A stretch of DNA of 64,000 bases from Ruminococcaceae bacterium UBA4871 (GTDB taxonomy: Bacteria; Bacillota; Clostridia; Oscillospirales; Acutalibacteraceae), in assembly GCA_002399445.1 (NCBI GenBank), contig DHDR01000031.1, positions 17,026 through 81,025 on the forward strand. The letters are read 5' to 3'. Under the pieces are notes generated by a model. It saw nothing but the letters and a program-made list of their open reading frames with translations, did no database searches and was not told the DNA's origin. A program made the translations under genes and the position numbers. Below, one piece after another: positions 8,372-15,541 of the stretch. Position 1 is the first letter of the stretch. Every line of letters begins with the position of its first letter.

Positions 8372-8485
8372 TTTTGTTCCTCCTATGCAGGTTATTGGTT
8401 GACACTTGGCCAACATGACCTCGGCCGCATGCAGCCTAAGCGGCTGCTCGGTAGGTTGAGGGTCCATCACTTATAAGGCTAAGCC
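8372..8485 (-). other. structured spacer between rpsJ and rplC
   Basis: A 114-base untranslated spacer, long for an S10 operon. A GCAGCC/GGCTGC inverted repeat (8431-8436 with 8442-8447) and further short GC-rich repeats can fold. No run of U follows on the minus strand, so it is not a classic terminator. It could be a processing or stability element (inference). Confidence 0.45.
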
Positions 8486-8797
8486 CTACAGTTTAATTTC
8501 AATCTCAACGCCGGCGGGGAGCTCGAGGCCCATCAGGGCCTCAACAGTTTGGTTGGATGGTCTGAGGATATCAATCAGGCGTTTGTGCGTGCGCATTTCA
8601 AACTGCTCACGGCTGTCCTTGTACTTATGAACTGCACGCAGAATAGTGATAATCTGCTTTTCAGTCGGCAGCGGAACCGGGCCGCTTACGCGTGCGCCTG
8701 TTCGTTTTGCAGTCTGCACAATCTTTTCAGCAGACTGGTCAACCAGCTGATGGTCATAGCCTTTGATTCGGATCCTCATTTTTTCTTTGACTGCCAC
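8486..8797 (-). CDS. rpsJ: 30S ribosomal protein S10, GTG start
   Basis: 103 residues if translation begins at the GTG at 8797, which follows AAGGAGG by 11 bases and gives MAVKEKMRIRIKGYDHQLV, close to the family start. An ATG at 8848 would add 17 residues that look unlike S10, so it is rejected. S10 belongs to the small-subunit head and doubles as NusE in antitermination. Conserved blocks AVHKYKDSREQFEMRTHKRLID and GVEIEIKL are present. It is the first gene of the operon. Confidence 0.96.
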   Translation of the reverse strand: MAVKEKMRIRIKGYDHQLVDQSAEKIVQTAKRTGARVSGPVPLPTEKQIITILRAVHKYKDSREQFEMRTHKRLIDILRPSNQTVEALMGLELPAGVEIEIKL

Positions 8798-8890
8798 TTT
8801 TGGATCGCCTCCTTGTTGTAGTTGGCGGACAGAGCCTTTCGACGGCATTCTTTTTAAACACTGTGCCGGGTGTTTCTTTCCCGCTCATTG

Positions 8891-8924
8891 AAAAACCGGA
8901 TCCCCAAACTTTTTGGGGATCCGG
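8891..8924 (-). terminator. terminator-like hairpin in the rpsJ leader
   Basis: A perfect 13-bp stem (8896-8908 pairs with 8912-8924) closes a 3-base loop and is followed on the minus strand by five U (8895-8891). It lies after a good promoter at 9082-9110 and before rpsJ, so it would act inside the leader as an attenuator. It would also stop transcripts coming from the upstream glycosyltransferase gene; both roles are compatible. Confidence 0.75.
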
Positions 8925-9081
8925 GTGTTTACAAAATGCCTGAGTGCTAAAGTCTCACAGAGGCTTCATGCTCATGATTCTCTCTCGCCCGGTTTAAAAT
9001 CGGACATACTCCACGGAAAAACCGGCCCGCTGGGCCGCAACCTCCCGCTTCAACGCATATCTGTCGCAGTCGTACCTTGAT

Positions 9082-9110
9082 AGAATATCATATACCGCGC
9101 AAAAAATCAA
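9082..9110 (-). promoter_or_regulatory. sigma-A-type promoter of the S10-spc operon
   Basis: On the minus strand TTGATT (9105-9110) and TATTCT (9082-9087) are separated by 17 bases. Start of transcription near 9075 gives an untranslated leader of about 278 bases before rpsJ. The stretch 8925-9075 also holds a 6-bp GC hairpin (9023-9037) and a small TCATG palindrome (8969-8980). Confidence 0.65.
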
Positions 9111-9127
9111 GCATTATTTTGAATTTT

Positions 9128-10156
9128 TTAAAATTTTTTATATTTTTTCTGATGATATCGTTTTATGTTGGGGCCCCATCCGTGAAGCCTCTGATAAGCT
9201 GATGCAAAAAGTCCCATATTGACCGTATCCCATGTGTGGGAAAATCCAGTGACTAAAAAATCTTTCCAGCTTTTTCGGGGCCAGATTTGCAGCGGTTTTT
9301 CTTGCCATGGAGTCCGCGCACGGTATTTCAGATAATCCAAACGGAAAGGCGAACGGTATTCCGCAAACCACGGCTTTGTCGGCAGCGAACCGCCTATATA
9401 ATGGAGAAGACGCAGATCCGCAAGAGAGTCATTGAGTTCCCCAGTCGTAAAAGTAATCTTTTCTTGAGAACTTCGTCTTGCCACAAAATTCATGGCCGAG
9501 CGGGAAATACCGGCCGGATAGTTCCAGCGCAAGTCCAGCCGCTGCACCAGTTCCGGCGGCAAGGCAAGATTCAGCATGGACTGGTCACAGAACCGCAATT
9601 TTCTCCCATATCCGCGCAGAATGTTGCGGCAGCGTTCCTGCAGCTCATGCCTGCGGCAGTTCTGAAGGTCAAAAAGCAGCACTCCGGCATTGAAATAGAA
9701 CGGTGTATTATAGAAAGGCTTATCCACCAGCAAAGCAAGAAACGGTGTACAGTCCAAACCGGCAGCAAGGCACGCTTCCGGCATTTTTGTTTCCCACAGC
9801 TCCCGCAAGGAACCGCGGCAGATAACATCACCATCCAGCCACAAAATCCGGTTGAGCGTTGGAAACGCATCACAAATGCAGGCATAGATGTATTGTACAC
9901 TGCTGCCGCGCCATGCTTTCATATGGAAGGCCCGCTTCAGCGGTTCCAGATATGTTCCCGCATCCATGCAGGTAATTTCTGTATTGTCAAATGCATCTCC
10001 CACACTGCACAATTTTCGGCGGAGTTCTTCTGGAACATTCTCACACAGCAGATAGACATGAAGTTCCATATCTCGATTATTTTCAAATACGGAACGCATG
10101 GAAACTGCTGTCTGTTCACAGTAGCCTGCATTTGTTCCATACAGCAGATTCATCAT
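9128..10156 (-). CDS. family 8 glycosyltransferase
   Basis: 342 residues, cytosolic GT-A fold. The nucleotide-sugar site begins with LLYGTNAGYCEQTAVSMRS near the N-terminus. The metal-binding DxD is D108-G-D110 in the LWLDGDV segment, followed by FNAGVLLFD at 155-163 and by the GT8-type HYIGGSLPTKPW (252-263). GT8 members move glucose or galactose onto lipopolysaccharide-like or protein acceptors; the acceptor here cannot be told. The ATG overlaps the stop of the preceding small gene by four bases, so the two are coupled. No terminator other than the one in the S10 leader follows. Confidence 0.88.
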   Translation of the reverse strand: MMNLLYGTNAGYCEQTAVSMRSVFENNRDMELHVYLLCENVPEELRRKLCSVGDAFDNTEITCMDAGTYLEPLKRAFHMKAWRGSSVQYIYACICDAFPTLNRILWLDGDVICRGSLRELWETKMPEACLAAGLDCTPFLALLVDKPFYNTPFYFNAGVLLFDLQNCRRHELQERCRNILRGYGRKLRFCDQSMLNLALPPELVQRLDLRWNYPAGISRSAMNFVARRSSQEKITFTTGELNDSLADLRLLHYIGGSLPTKPWFAEYRSPFRLDYLKYRARTPWQEKPLQIWPRKSWKDFLVTGFSHTWDTVNMGLFASAYQRLHGWGPNIKRYHQKKYKKF

Positions 10157-10440
10157 TTCCGTTTTGCAGCCTCCATCCGTTTTTTGACAGCTTCTGATGC
10201 ACTGACCGCGCAGACCCAGCCGCAGGTGCGGGAAGCAAGTCCGGCAAAACTGTGCGGCCGCATTCCCGTAGAGGCAAATGCGCCCACGGGTTTTCCATCT
10301 TTCGCAAAAATTCCGGCATACCCCGCACCGGTCAGTGCCACATTACTCGTCGTGCAGAGCATCTTATAGGCTGCTGTGCCAATGGCTGCTGCTCCCGCCA
10401 AAGCGCTGATTTTCCACAAAGTTGAAACTTTCATAAGCAA
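10153..10440 (-). CDS. small uncharacterised protein upstream of the GT8 gene
   Basis: 95 residues; not recognised. The first about 25 residues are hydrophobic (KISALAGAAAIGTAAYKML) and could be a signal anchor; the rest is Gly/Ala-rich and ends with a basic tail (KKRMEAAKRK). Start is either the first ATG (10440) or the ATG two codons in; an AAGGA site precedes both. A four-base overlap with the glycosyltransferase suggests they work together, perhaps in modifying an envelope molecule (inference). Confidence 0.6.
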   Translation of the reverse strand: MLMKVSTLWKISALAGAAAIGTAAYKMLCTTSNVALTGAGYAGIFAKDGKPVGAFASTGMRPHSFAGLASRTCGWVCAVSASEAVKKRMEAAKRK

Positions 10441-10506
10441 ATCCTTTCTGAAGCATCGTCTCAGACAGATAAAGCCGCCAGCACAAACGCACGACAGTTT
10501 TGCCTA

Positions 10507-11949
10507 TTAGTATTGTCTGCCCCAATAGACCATGTGCTTTGCGGGCTTACCGCAGCAGACACAGGTGTCACCGATATGCTCTTCCTCAAACGGAATACAG
10601 CGGGACTTGACACCGCCGGTTTCTTTTTTTAGTTTTTCCTCACAGGCCGGATCTCCGCACCACATGGCCTTGATAAAGCCGGGCTTATTAGCAGCAATGT
10701 CTAAAAACTCCTCATGCGTATGCGCTGTATAAAGCTTGCTTTGCAGGTTTGCTTTGGCATTCTGATAAAGAATAGCATGCACCTTTTGCAGCTCTGCTTT
10801 TACGGAGTCCACCAATCCCTCCAGAGAGACAAAAGACTTGCTGCGATCCGGACGGCGGACCAACACACACTGATTTTTTGCAATGTCTTTCGGGCCGATT
10901 TCCAAACGCAGCGGTACGCCCCTCATTTCATACTGCGCAAATTTCCAACCGGGAGACTGCTCACTGTCATCCATCTGCACACGCAGACCGGCCGATTTCA
11001 GCTGCTCATAAAGTTCGTTCGCCTTTTCCAGCACACCGGGTTTCTGCTGAGCGACCGGCACGATGATGACCTGCACCGGTGCAATGGCAGGCGGCAGAGC
11101 CAGTCCGCTGTCATCGCCGTGCGTCATGATGATGCCGCCAATCATCCGAGTGGAAACGCCCCAGCTTGTTTGAAAGGGATGCTGCAGCTGGTTGTTCCGG
11201 TCGGTAAAGGTAATGTCAAAGCTCTTCGCAAAGCCGTCGCCAAAGTAGTGGCTGGTTCCACCCTGCAGGGCAACTCCATTATGCATCATTGCTTCGATTG
11301 TATAAGTCGCCTCAGCACCGGCAAATTTTTCACTTTCTGTCTTTTGTCCACGGATTACCGGAATGGCTAACACTTTTTCAAAGAAGTCCGTGTAAACATC
11401 CAGCATCCGCAGCGTTTCCGCCTTGGCTTCCTCTGCAGTAGCATGCATGGTATGGCCTTCCTGCCAGAGGAACTCGCTGGTGCGCAGGAAAGGACGTGTT
11501 GTTTTTTCCCAGCGGACAACATTGCACCACTGGTTATAAAGCTTCGGCAGATCACGCCAGGAGTGGATGATTTTTTTATAATGCTCACAGAACAGTGTCT
11601 CGCTTGTTGGACGAATACATAAGCGCTCTTCCAGTTTTTCATTGCCGCCCTGAGTAACCCATGCGACCTCCGGAGCAAATCCCTTTACATGCTCTTTTTC
11701 TTTCTGCAGCAAGCTCTCCGGAATAAGCAGCGGCATGCAGACATTGACATGTCCCAGTTCCTTGAAACGTTTATCCAGAATTGCCTTCATGTTTTCCCAA
11801 ATCGCATAGCCATAAGGCTCAATGATCATGCAGCCTTTTACGCTGCTGTAGTCCATGAGTTCCGCCTTTTTTACGACATCGGTGTACCAGCGGGCGAAAT
11901 CTTCCTCCATAGGTGTGATTTCCTCCACCATCTTTTTCTTCTGTGCCAT
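10507..11949 (-). CDS. proS: prolyl-tRNA synthetase, 480-residue type
   Basis: 480 residues, the shorter ProRS type shared with archaea, eukaryotes and some bacteria, lacking the long editing insertion of the E. coli type. Class II features are visible: motif 2 around RWEKTTRPFLRTSEFLWQEGHT, motif 3 near GGIIMTHGDDSGLALPP, an anticodon-binding domain (APVQVIIVPV onward) and a C-terminal zinc-type domain with cysteines in GDPACEE and DTCVCCGKP, ending YWGRQY as is typical. It charges tRNA-Pro. Its own promoter lies at 12128-12156. No T-box was found in the roughly 170-base leader. Confidence 0.96.
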   Translation of the reverse strand: MAQKKKMVEEITPMEEDFARWYTDVVKKAELMDYSSVKGCMIIEPYGYAIWENMKAILDKRFKELGHVNVCMPLLIPESLLQKEKEHVKGFAPEVAWVTQGGNEKLEERLCIRPTSETLFCEHYKKIIHSWRDLPKLYNQWCNVVRWEKTTRPFLRTSEFLWQEGHTMHATAEEAKAETLRMLDVYTDFFEKVLAIPVIRGQKTESEKFAGAEATYTIEAMMHNGVALQGGTSHYFGDGFAKSFDITFTDRNNQLQHPFQTSWGVSTRMIGGIIMTHGDDSGLALPPAIAPVQVIIVPVAQQKPGVLEKANELYEQLKSAGLRVQMDDSEQSPGWKFAQYEMRGVPLRLEIGPKDIAKNQCVLVRRPDRSKSFVSLEGLVDSVKAELQKVHAILYQNAKANLQSKLYTAHTHEEFLDIAANKPGFIKAMWCGDPACEEKLKKETGGVKSRCIPFEEEHIGDTCVCCGKPAKHMVYWGRQY

Positions 11950-12127
11950 TGCCTACTCTCCTTAATTTTCAAAGCAGAAAAGTGCTTCCTCCGCTGTCAC
12001 GTTTCTCCTATCGTCTTAAAACAATTGGATATTCACAAAAGCAGACTGCCCTTTTTTGACGGACCGTTCAAATTTATCTTATCCATTTTCAGTATTGCGC
12101 TGCCGGACACTAATATATAATGAATCT

Positions 12128-12156
12128 ATTATAAAGAAATCCCACGGGAATTGCAA
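12128..12156 (-). promoter_or_regulatory. promoter of proS
   Basis: Minus strand TTGCAA (12151-12156), 17-base spacer, perfect TATAAT (12128-12133). It lies just after the acpP terminator and gives a leader of about 170 bases to the proS start at 11949. Confidence 0.75.
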
Positions 12157-12194
12157 CAAAAAGAAAAGCCGCATGCCTGCATGCAGGCAGCGGC
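12157..12194 (-). terminator. terminator of acpP
   Basis: A near-perfect long hairpin from 12168 to 12194 (GCCGC and TGCCTGCATGCAGGCA elements), followed on the minus strand by a U-rich tract. It separates acpP from proS, whose own promoter follows at once. Confidence 0.85.
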
Positions 12195-12206
12195 AAATCA
12201 GGAAAC

Positions 12207-12434
12207 TCACATATGCTCTTCAATATAGTTGGCTAAATCCCCGACAGTTTTGACTTTGTCAATATCACCATCTGGGATTTCAATCTCAAACTCATCTTCA
12301 ATGGACATCATCAAGTCGACAATATCCAGTGAGTCGGCGCCCAAGTCATCTGCAATATTTGTCTCATCTGTAATGTTATCTTCTTCCACATCAAACTGCT
12401 CAGCCAAAATATGCTTCACTTTTTCCAATACCAT
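12207..12434 (-). CDS. acpP: acyl carrier protein
   Basis: 75 residues, acidic, with the phosphopantetheine attachment serine S35 in the DLGADSLDIVDLMM helix. It carries growing acyl chains in type II fatty-acid synthesis. The gene stands alone between its own promoter (12529-12557) and terminator, away from other fab genes in this window. A GGAGGAGGG ribosome site precedes the ATG. Confidence 0.95.
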   Translation of the reverse strand: MVLEKVKHILAEQFDVEEDNITDETNIADDLGADSLDIVDLMMSIEDEFEIEIPDGDIDKVKTVGDLANYIEEHM

Positions 12435-12528
12435 TAGTTTCCCTCCTCCTGGGTTCTGTTATAGACAAACCCATCCCTACAGCAGTATAATAAAGTATAA
12501 AAGCAGGGCCTGCTAAATTCTATTCATC

Positions 12529-12557
12529 ATACTATTAGGAAAGCCCTGTTTTGTCAA
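12529..12557 (-). promoter_or_regulatory. probable promoter of acpP
   Basis: Minus strand TTGACA (12552-12557), 17-base spacer, TAGTAT (12529-12534), leaving a leader of about 90 bases. No FapR-type operator was recognised. A CAGGGC/GCCCTG inverted repeat of large loop size overlaps this area. Confidence 0.55.
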
Positions 12558-12618
12558 TATCTTTCTCAAATTTTTTTGAATGTTACTGGAAATACTTATC
12601 ACAATAGGAGGAAACGCC

Positions 12619-14073
12619 ATGCAGCAGAAAAAATTTGCCGTTATCGGCCACCCGATTGGGCACAGTATGTCTCCGTTTATCCACCAAAGACTGCTAAAGT
12701 TGGCCGGAGTAAAGGGAAATTATGGAATTCTCGACATTCCTCCGGAGGAACTCTCCTCCCGCTTTTCGGACACTCTTGTCAAACTGGATGGTTTCAACGT
12801 TACTATTCCGCACAAACAGGCAATTCTTCCGCTGCTGAACAAAGTAAGTGGAGACGCCGCTGCGTTCGGCAGTGTCAACACCGTTGCCCTGCATGGTGGA
12901 AAGGCGATTGGATACACAACTGACGGAATTGGATTTACCCGTGCACTCTCGGCAGCAAATCTTCCGCTTAAAGGAAAGGTTCTGCTGCTTGGCACCGGTG
13001 GAGTCGCACACGTTTTAGCTAATGAAATTCTCCGTGCGCCGGGCGTTGCTTCGCTTACAGTAGTTATGCGCCGGCATGCGGAAGAAATACCATGCCCAAC
13101 AGACAATGCATCCGAAGTGGACCGGAAATTGGGAATACGGCTTGCCCGGGAAAATGCTTTTATCGGCAGCCTGAATAAGCCTATTATGGCCTCCTTCGCC
13201 GCCCGCTGCCCGCACGGCTCCGTCACAGTTACAGACGAAACATCACTGGAAACCAAATGTACCGAGGGGAACGCCCACTTTGACCTTCTGGTAAACGGCA
13301 CCAGCTCGGGCATGTATCCCAAGCTCGGCAGCTGTCCGGTTTCTCCGGCTGTTGTCAGCCAGTGCGGCGCTGTTTTTGATGCCATTTATAACCCCGGCCT
13401 TACCATGCTGCTGAAATACGCGAAAGCACAAAAAATTCCCTGTGCAGGCGGCATGGGGATGCTCGTGTGGCAGGCCGCCGCCGCGGAAGAAATCTGGCAG
13501 AGCTGCCGGTTTCACGCAGAAGAGGTTTCTCCAATCATTCATGCTTCCAGCGAAGCCATGCGCCTTCGGTTTGGCAATATCGTACTCTGTGGTTTCATGG
13601 GCTGTGGAAAGAGTACAGCCGGCAGCATTCTGGCAAAACAGCTGGGCCGTCAATTCATTGACATGGATACCTATATAGAACAGCAGACCGGTATGACTGT
13701 CTCCGAAATTTTCGCAAAAAAAGGAGAAAGCTGGTTTCGCAAAAAAGAAAAAGAAGCCTGTCAGAAACTTTCCCGCAAAAGCGGCTTCGTCCTTGCTGCC
13801 GGAGGCGGTGCACTGGCTGATCCTGAAAACGCAGCTGTCCTGCGGGAAACCGGAATCATTATCCTGCTGGATCCTCCATATGAAGGAATTGTGCAGCGCC
13901 TTGCAGATGACCATTCCCGCCCCATGCTGGAAAAGGCAGACCGCAAAGCCGTGATGCGTCGGCTTTATGAAACCCGCATGCCACTTTATAAAGCTGCAGC
14001 AGACCTGACCGTTTCTGCTGCAGACAGCACCGTGGCTGCACAGCAGATTGCAGACTTTATTCCTGCATCCTGA
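12619..14073 (+). CDS. aroE-aroK: fused shikimate dehydrogenase and shikimate kinase
   Basis: 484 residues from the ATG at 12619, with AGGAGG at 12606-12611. Residues 1-300 are shikimate dehydrogenase: SxS-type start HSMSP, catalytic K66 in NVTIPHK, D102 in TTDG, NADPH loop GTGGVA (125-130). Residues 319-484 are shikimate kinase: Walker A GFMGCGKST (325-333), IDMD (347-350), GGG (395-397), lid arginine in SRPML. The pair carries out consecutive steps from 3-dehydroshikimate to shikimate 3-phosphate. The dehydrogenase half has an apparently long segment (about 150-220) after the NADPH loop, longer than I expect for AroE. Its terminator, if any, is not clear, and the aroF promoter lies 40 bases downstream. 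Confidence 0.92.
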   Translation: MQQKKFAVIGHPIGHSMSPFIHQRLLKLAGVKGNYGILDIPPEELSSRFSDTLVKLDGFNVTIPHKQAILPLLNKVSGDAAAFGSVNTVALHGGKAIGYTTDGIGFTRALSAANLPLKGKVLLLGTGGVAHVLANEILRAPGVASLTVVMRRHAEEIPCPTDNASEVDRKLGIRLARENAFIGSLNKPIMASFAARCPHGSVTVTDETSLETKCTEGNAHFDLLVNGTSSGMYPKLGSCPVSPAVVSQCGAVFDAIYNPGLTMLLKYAKAQKIPCAGGMGMLVWQAAAAEEIWQSCRFHAEEVSPIIHASSEAMRLRFGNIVLCGFMGCGKSTAGSILAKQLGRQFIDMDTYIEQQTGMTVSEIFAKKGESWFRKKEKEACQKLSRKSGFVLAAGGGALADPENAAVLRETGIIILLDPPYEGIVQRLADDHSRPMLEKADRKAVMRRLYETRMPLYKAAADLTVSAADSTVAAQQIADFIPAS

Positions 14074-14116
14074 CATGCCTTTTCTTGTTTTGCTTTAAAT
14101 CGTTGAAATATTTAGG

Positions 14117-14146
14117 TTGACAAATCAGCCCTTTCTGTATTATGAT
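14117..14146 (+). promoter_or_regulatory. promoter of the aroF-tyrA-aroB-aroA-aroC-pheA operon
   Basis: TTGACA (14117-14122), 18-base spacer, TATGAT (14141-14146). It starts a leader of about 235 bases before aroF that contains a small ORF and three hairpins. Confidence 0.75.
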
Positions 14147-14207
14147 GAACAAAAGGTTTGGTTTTGGGTTATTGCGTCGTATTAAGTCGTATTAAAAGGA
14201 GCTTTTT

Positions 14208-14312
14208 ATGCAGGCATATGCCATACATCGATTTACAAACTGTCCTCTCGGCTATTTCGATAGCCGGGCTTATTTGGTGTATGCTGATTGCTGCTGTAGG
14301 CTTCCCTGTTAA
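14208..14312 (+). CDS. putative aromatic-rich leader peptide of the aro operon
   Basis: 34 codons with a good ribosome site AAAGGAG (14195-14201) six bases before the ATG. Tyr codons are at positions 4, 16, 22 and 25, Phe codons at 9 and 17, and three Cys codons in a row at 28-30, so aromatic residues make up 6 of 34. It lies in a leader that ends in an intrinsic terminator just before aroF, the arrangement of attenuation by ribosome stalling. Short length means that chance cannot be excluded; no homologue is known to me. A second frame here is also open but has no comparable ribosome site. Confidence 0.5.
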   Translation: MQAYAIHRFTNCPLGYFDSRAYLVYADCCCRLPC

Positions 14313-14374
14313 AAGGCGCAAACGGTTCGTTTGCATATTCAGACGGAGCTGGCAGCAGCTCCGTCTTTTATTTT
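14247..14374 (+). terminator. attenuator-like hairpin series before aroF
   Basis: Three hairpins follow one another. First, 14247-14255 with 14260-14268 closes a UUCG tetraloop inside the leader ORF. Second, 14318-14324 pairs with 14328-14334. Third, GACGGAGCT (14342-14350) pairs with AGCTCCGTC (14357-14365) and is followed by TTTTATTTT: a textbook terminator, ending 13 bases before the aroF ATG and almost touching its GGAGGG site. GCTGCTG at 14290-14296 can pair with CAGCAGC at 14353-14359, which would break the terminator, a possible antiterminator. Confidence 0.75.
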
Positions 14375-14387
14375 GGAGGGTATTCTA

Positions 14388-15410
14388 ATGATTATTGTTT
14401 TGAAACCGGATTGTACAGAAGAACAGCGCAAGAGTTTTGCTGCAGAGCTAGAAGATACGTACGGAGTTTCTGTAAATACCTGGGTCGGTACACAAAGCAC
14501 TGTGCTCGGCCTGATTGGTGACACATCCTGCATTGATATGGACAGCATTTCGGCCAATGAAATTGTAGAAACGGTAAAACGTGTGCAGGAACCTTACAAA
14601 ATGGCAAACCGAAAGTTTCACCCGGATGACACGATCGTGAAACTTCCAAACGGTCTCCAGATAGGCGGCAAACACCTTACGCTGATTGCCGGCCCCTGCA
14701 GTGTGGAATCAGAAGAACAGATTACAGAAGTCGCCGGCCGCGTACAGAAAGCCGGCGCCCAAATGCTGCGCGGAGGTGCCTTCAAACCACGCACCAGTCC
14801 CTACTCGTTTCAAGGGCTGAAAGCAGACGGGTTAAAACTGCTGAATATTGCAAAGGAAAAGACCGGTATGCCGATTGTGACCGAACTGATGAGTGTTCGG
14901 CAGATTGATCTTTTCTTAAAAAGCGGCGTGGATATTATTCAGGTCGGCGCACGCAATATGCAGAATTTTGACCTTCTGCGGGAACTGGGACATCTGAAAA
15001 CACCAATCCTGCTCAAACGCGGCCTTTCCGCAACAATTGAAGAACTGCTGATGAGCGCGGAATACATTATGGCTGGCGGTAATGAAAATGTTATTCTCTG
15101 TGAGCGCGGCATCCGCACCTATGAGCCTTATACCCGCAATACTCTGGACATCTCGGCTGTGCCAATCTTAAAAAAGATTTCTCACCTGCCAGTCATAGTC
15201 GACCCCAGCCATGCGGGCGGCATTTCGTGGCTGGTGGAACCATTGGCTATGGCAGCTCTTGCAGCCGGAGCGGACGGCCTGATGATTGAAGTCCACAACA
15301 ATCCGAAGAAAGCCCTCTCCGACGGGGCACAGTCGCTGACACCGGATCAGTTTGACCATCTGGCCTCACGCCTGCGGAAAGCAGCACCGCTTTTTGGGAA
15401 AACACTGTAA
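14388..15410 (+). CDS. aroF: 3-deoxy-7-phosphoheptulonate synthase
   Basis: 340 residues. It makes DAHP from phosphoenolpyruvate and erythrose 4-phosphate, the entry step of the shikimate pathway. The N-terminal about 75 residues look like the ferredoxin-like regulatory domain of class I-beta DAHP synthases; the barrel follows with AGPCSVES (101-108), KPRTSPYSFQ (133-142) and DPSHAGG (272-278). In this class the N-terminal domain mediates inhibition by Tyr or Phe. The start at 14388 follows TTGGAGGG and gives MIIVLKPDC, the usual start; a longer reading would run into the attenuator. Confidence 0.95.
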   Translation: MIIVLKPDCTEEQRKSFAAELEDTYGVSVNTWVGTQSTVLGLIGDTSCIDMDSISANEIVETVKRVQEPYKMANRKFHPDDTIVKLPNGLQIGGKHLTLIAGPCSVESEEQITEVAGRVQKAGAQMLRGGAFKPRTSPYSFQGLKADGLKLLNIAKEKTGMPIVTELMSVRQIDLFLKSGVDIIQVGARNMQNFDLLRELGHLKTPILLKRGLSATIEELLMSAEYIMAGGNENVILCERGIRTYEPYTRNTLDISAVPILKKISHLPVIVDPSHAGGISWLVEPLAMAALAAGADGLMIEVHNNPKKALSDGAQSLTPDQFDHLASRLRKAAPLFGKTL

Positions 15411-15541
15411 TACCCCTCCATAACAGCACCGCACGCTTTAGGAAGAGTAGCGGGATGTAAAAAATTCTGTACTGGTTTCGTTAGGATGTACTTTATCTCA
15501 ACAAACATTAAACTTCCATGAGGAAGTAAGGAGGGTCCGCT

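Noticed and set aside
8798..8848. N-terminal extension of rpsJ from an ATG at 8848
   Set aside because: Residues are unlike S10, and the AAGGAGG site sits just before the GTG at 8797.
11950..12127. T-box riboswitch upstream of proS
   Set aside because: The leader has no T-box AGGGTGGNACCGCG-like sequence and no terminator, though synthetase genes often carry one.
14158..14388. 76-residue membrane-like ORF overlapping the aro leader
   Set aside because: It reads through the hairpins and the attenuator in another frame and lacks a ribosome site; the 34-codon ORF has one.
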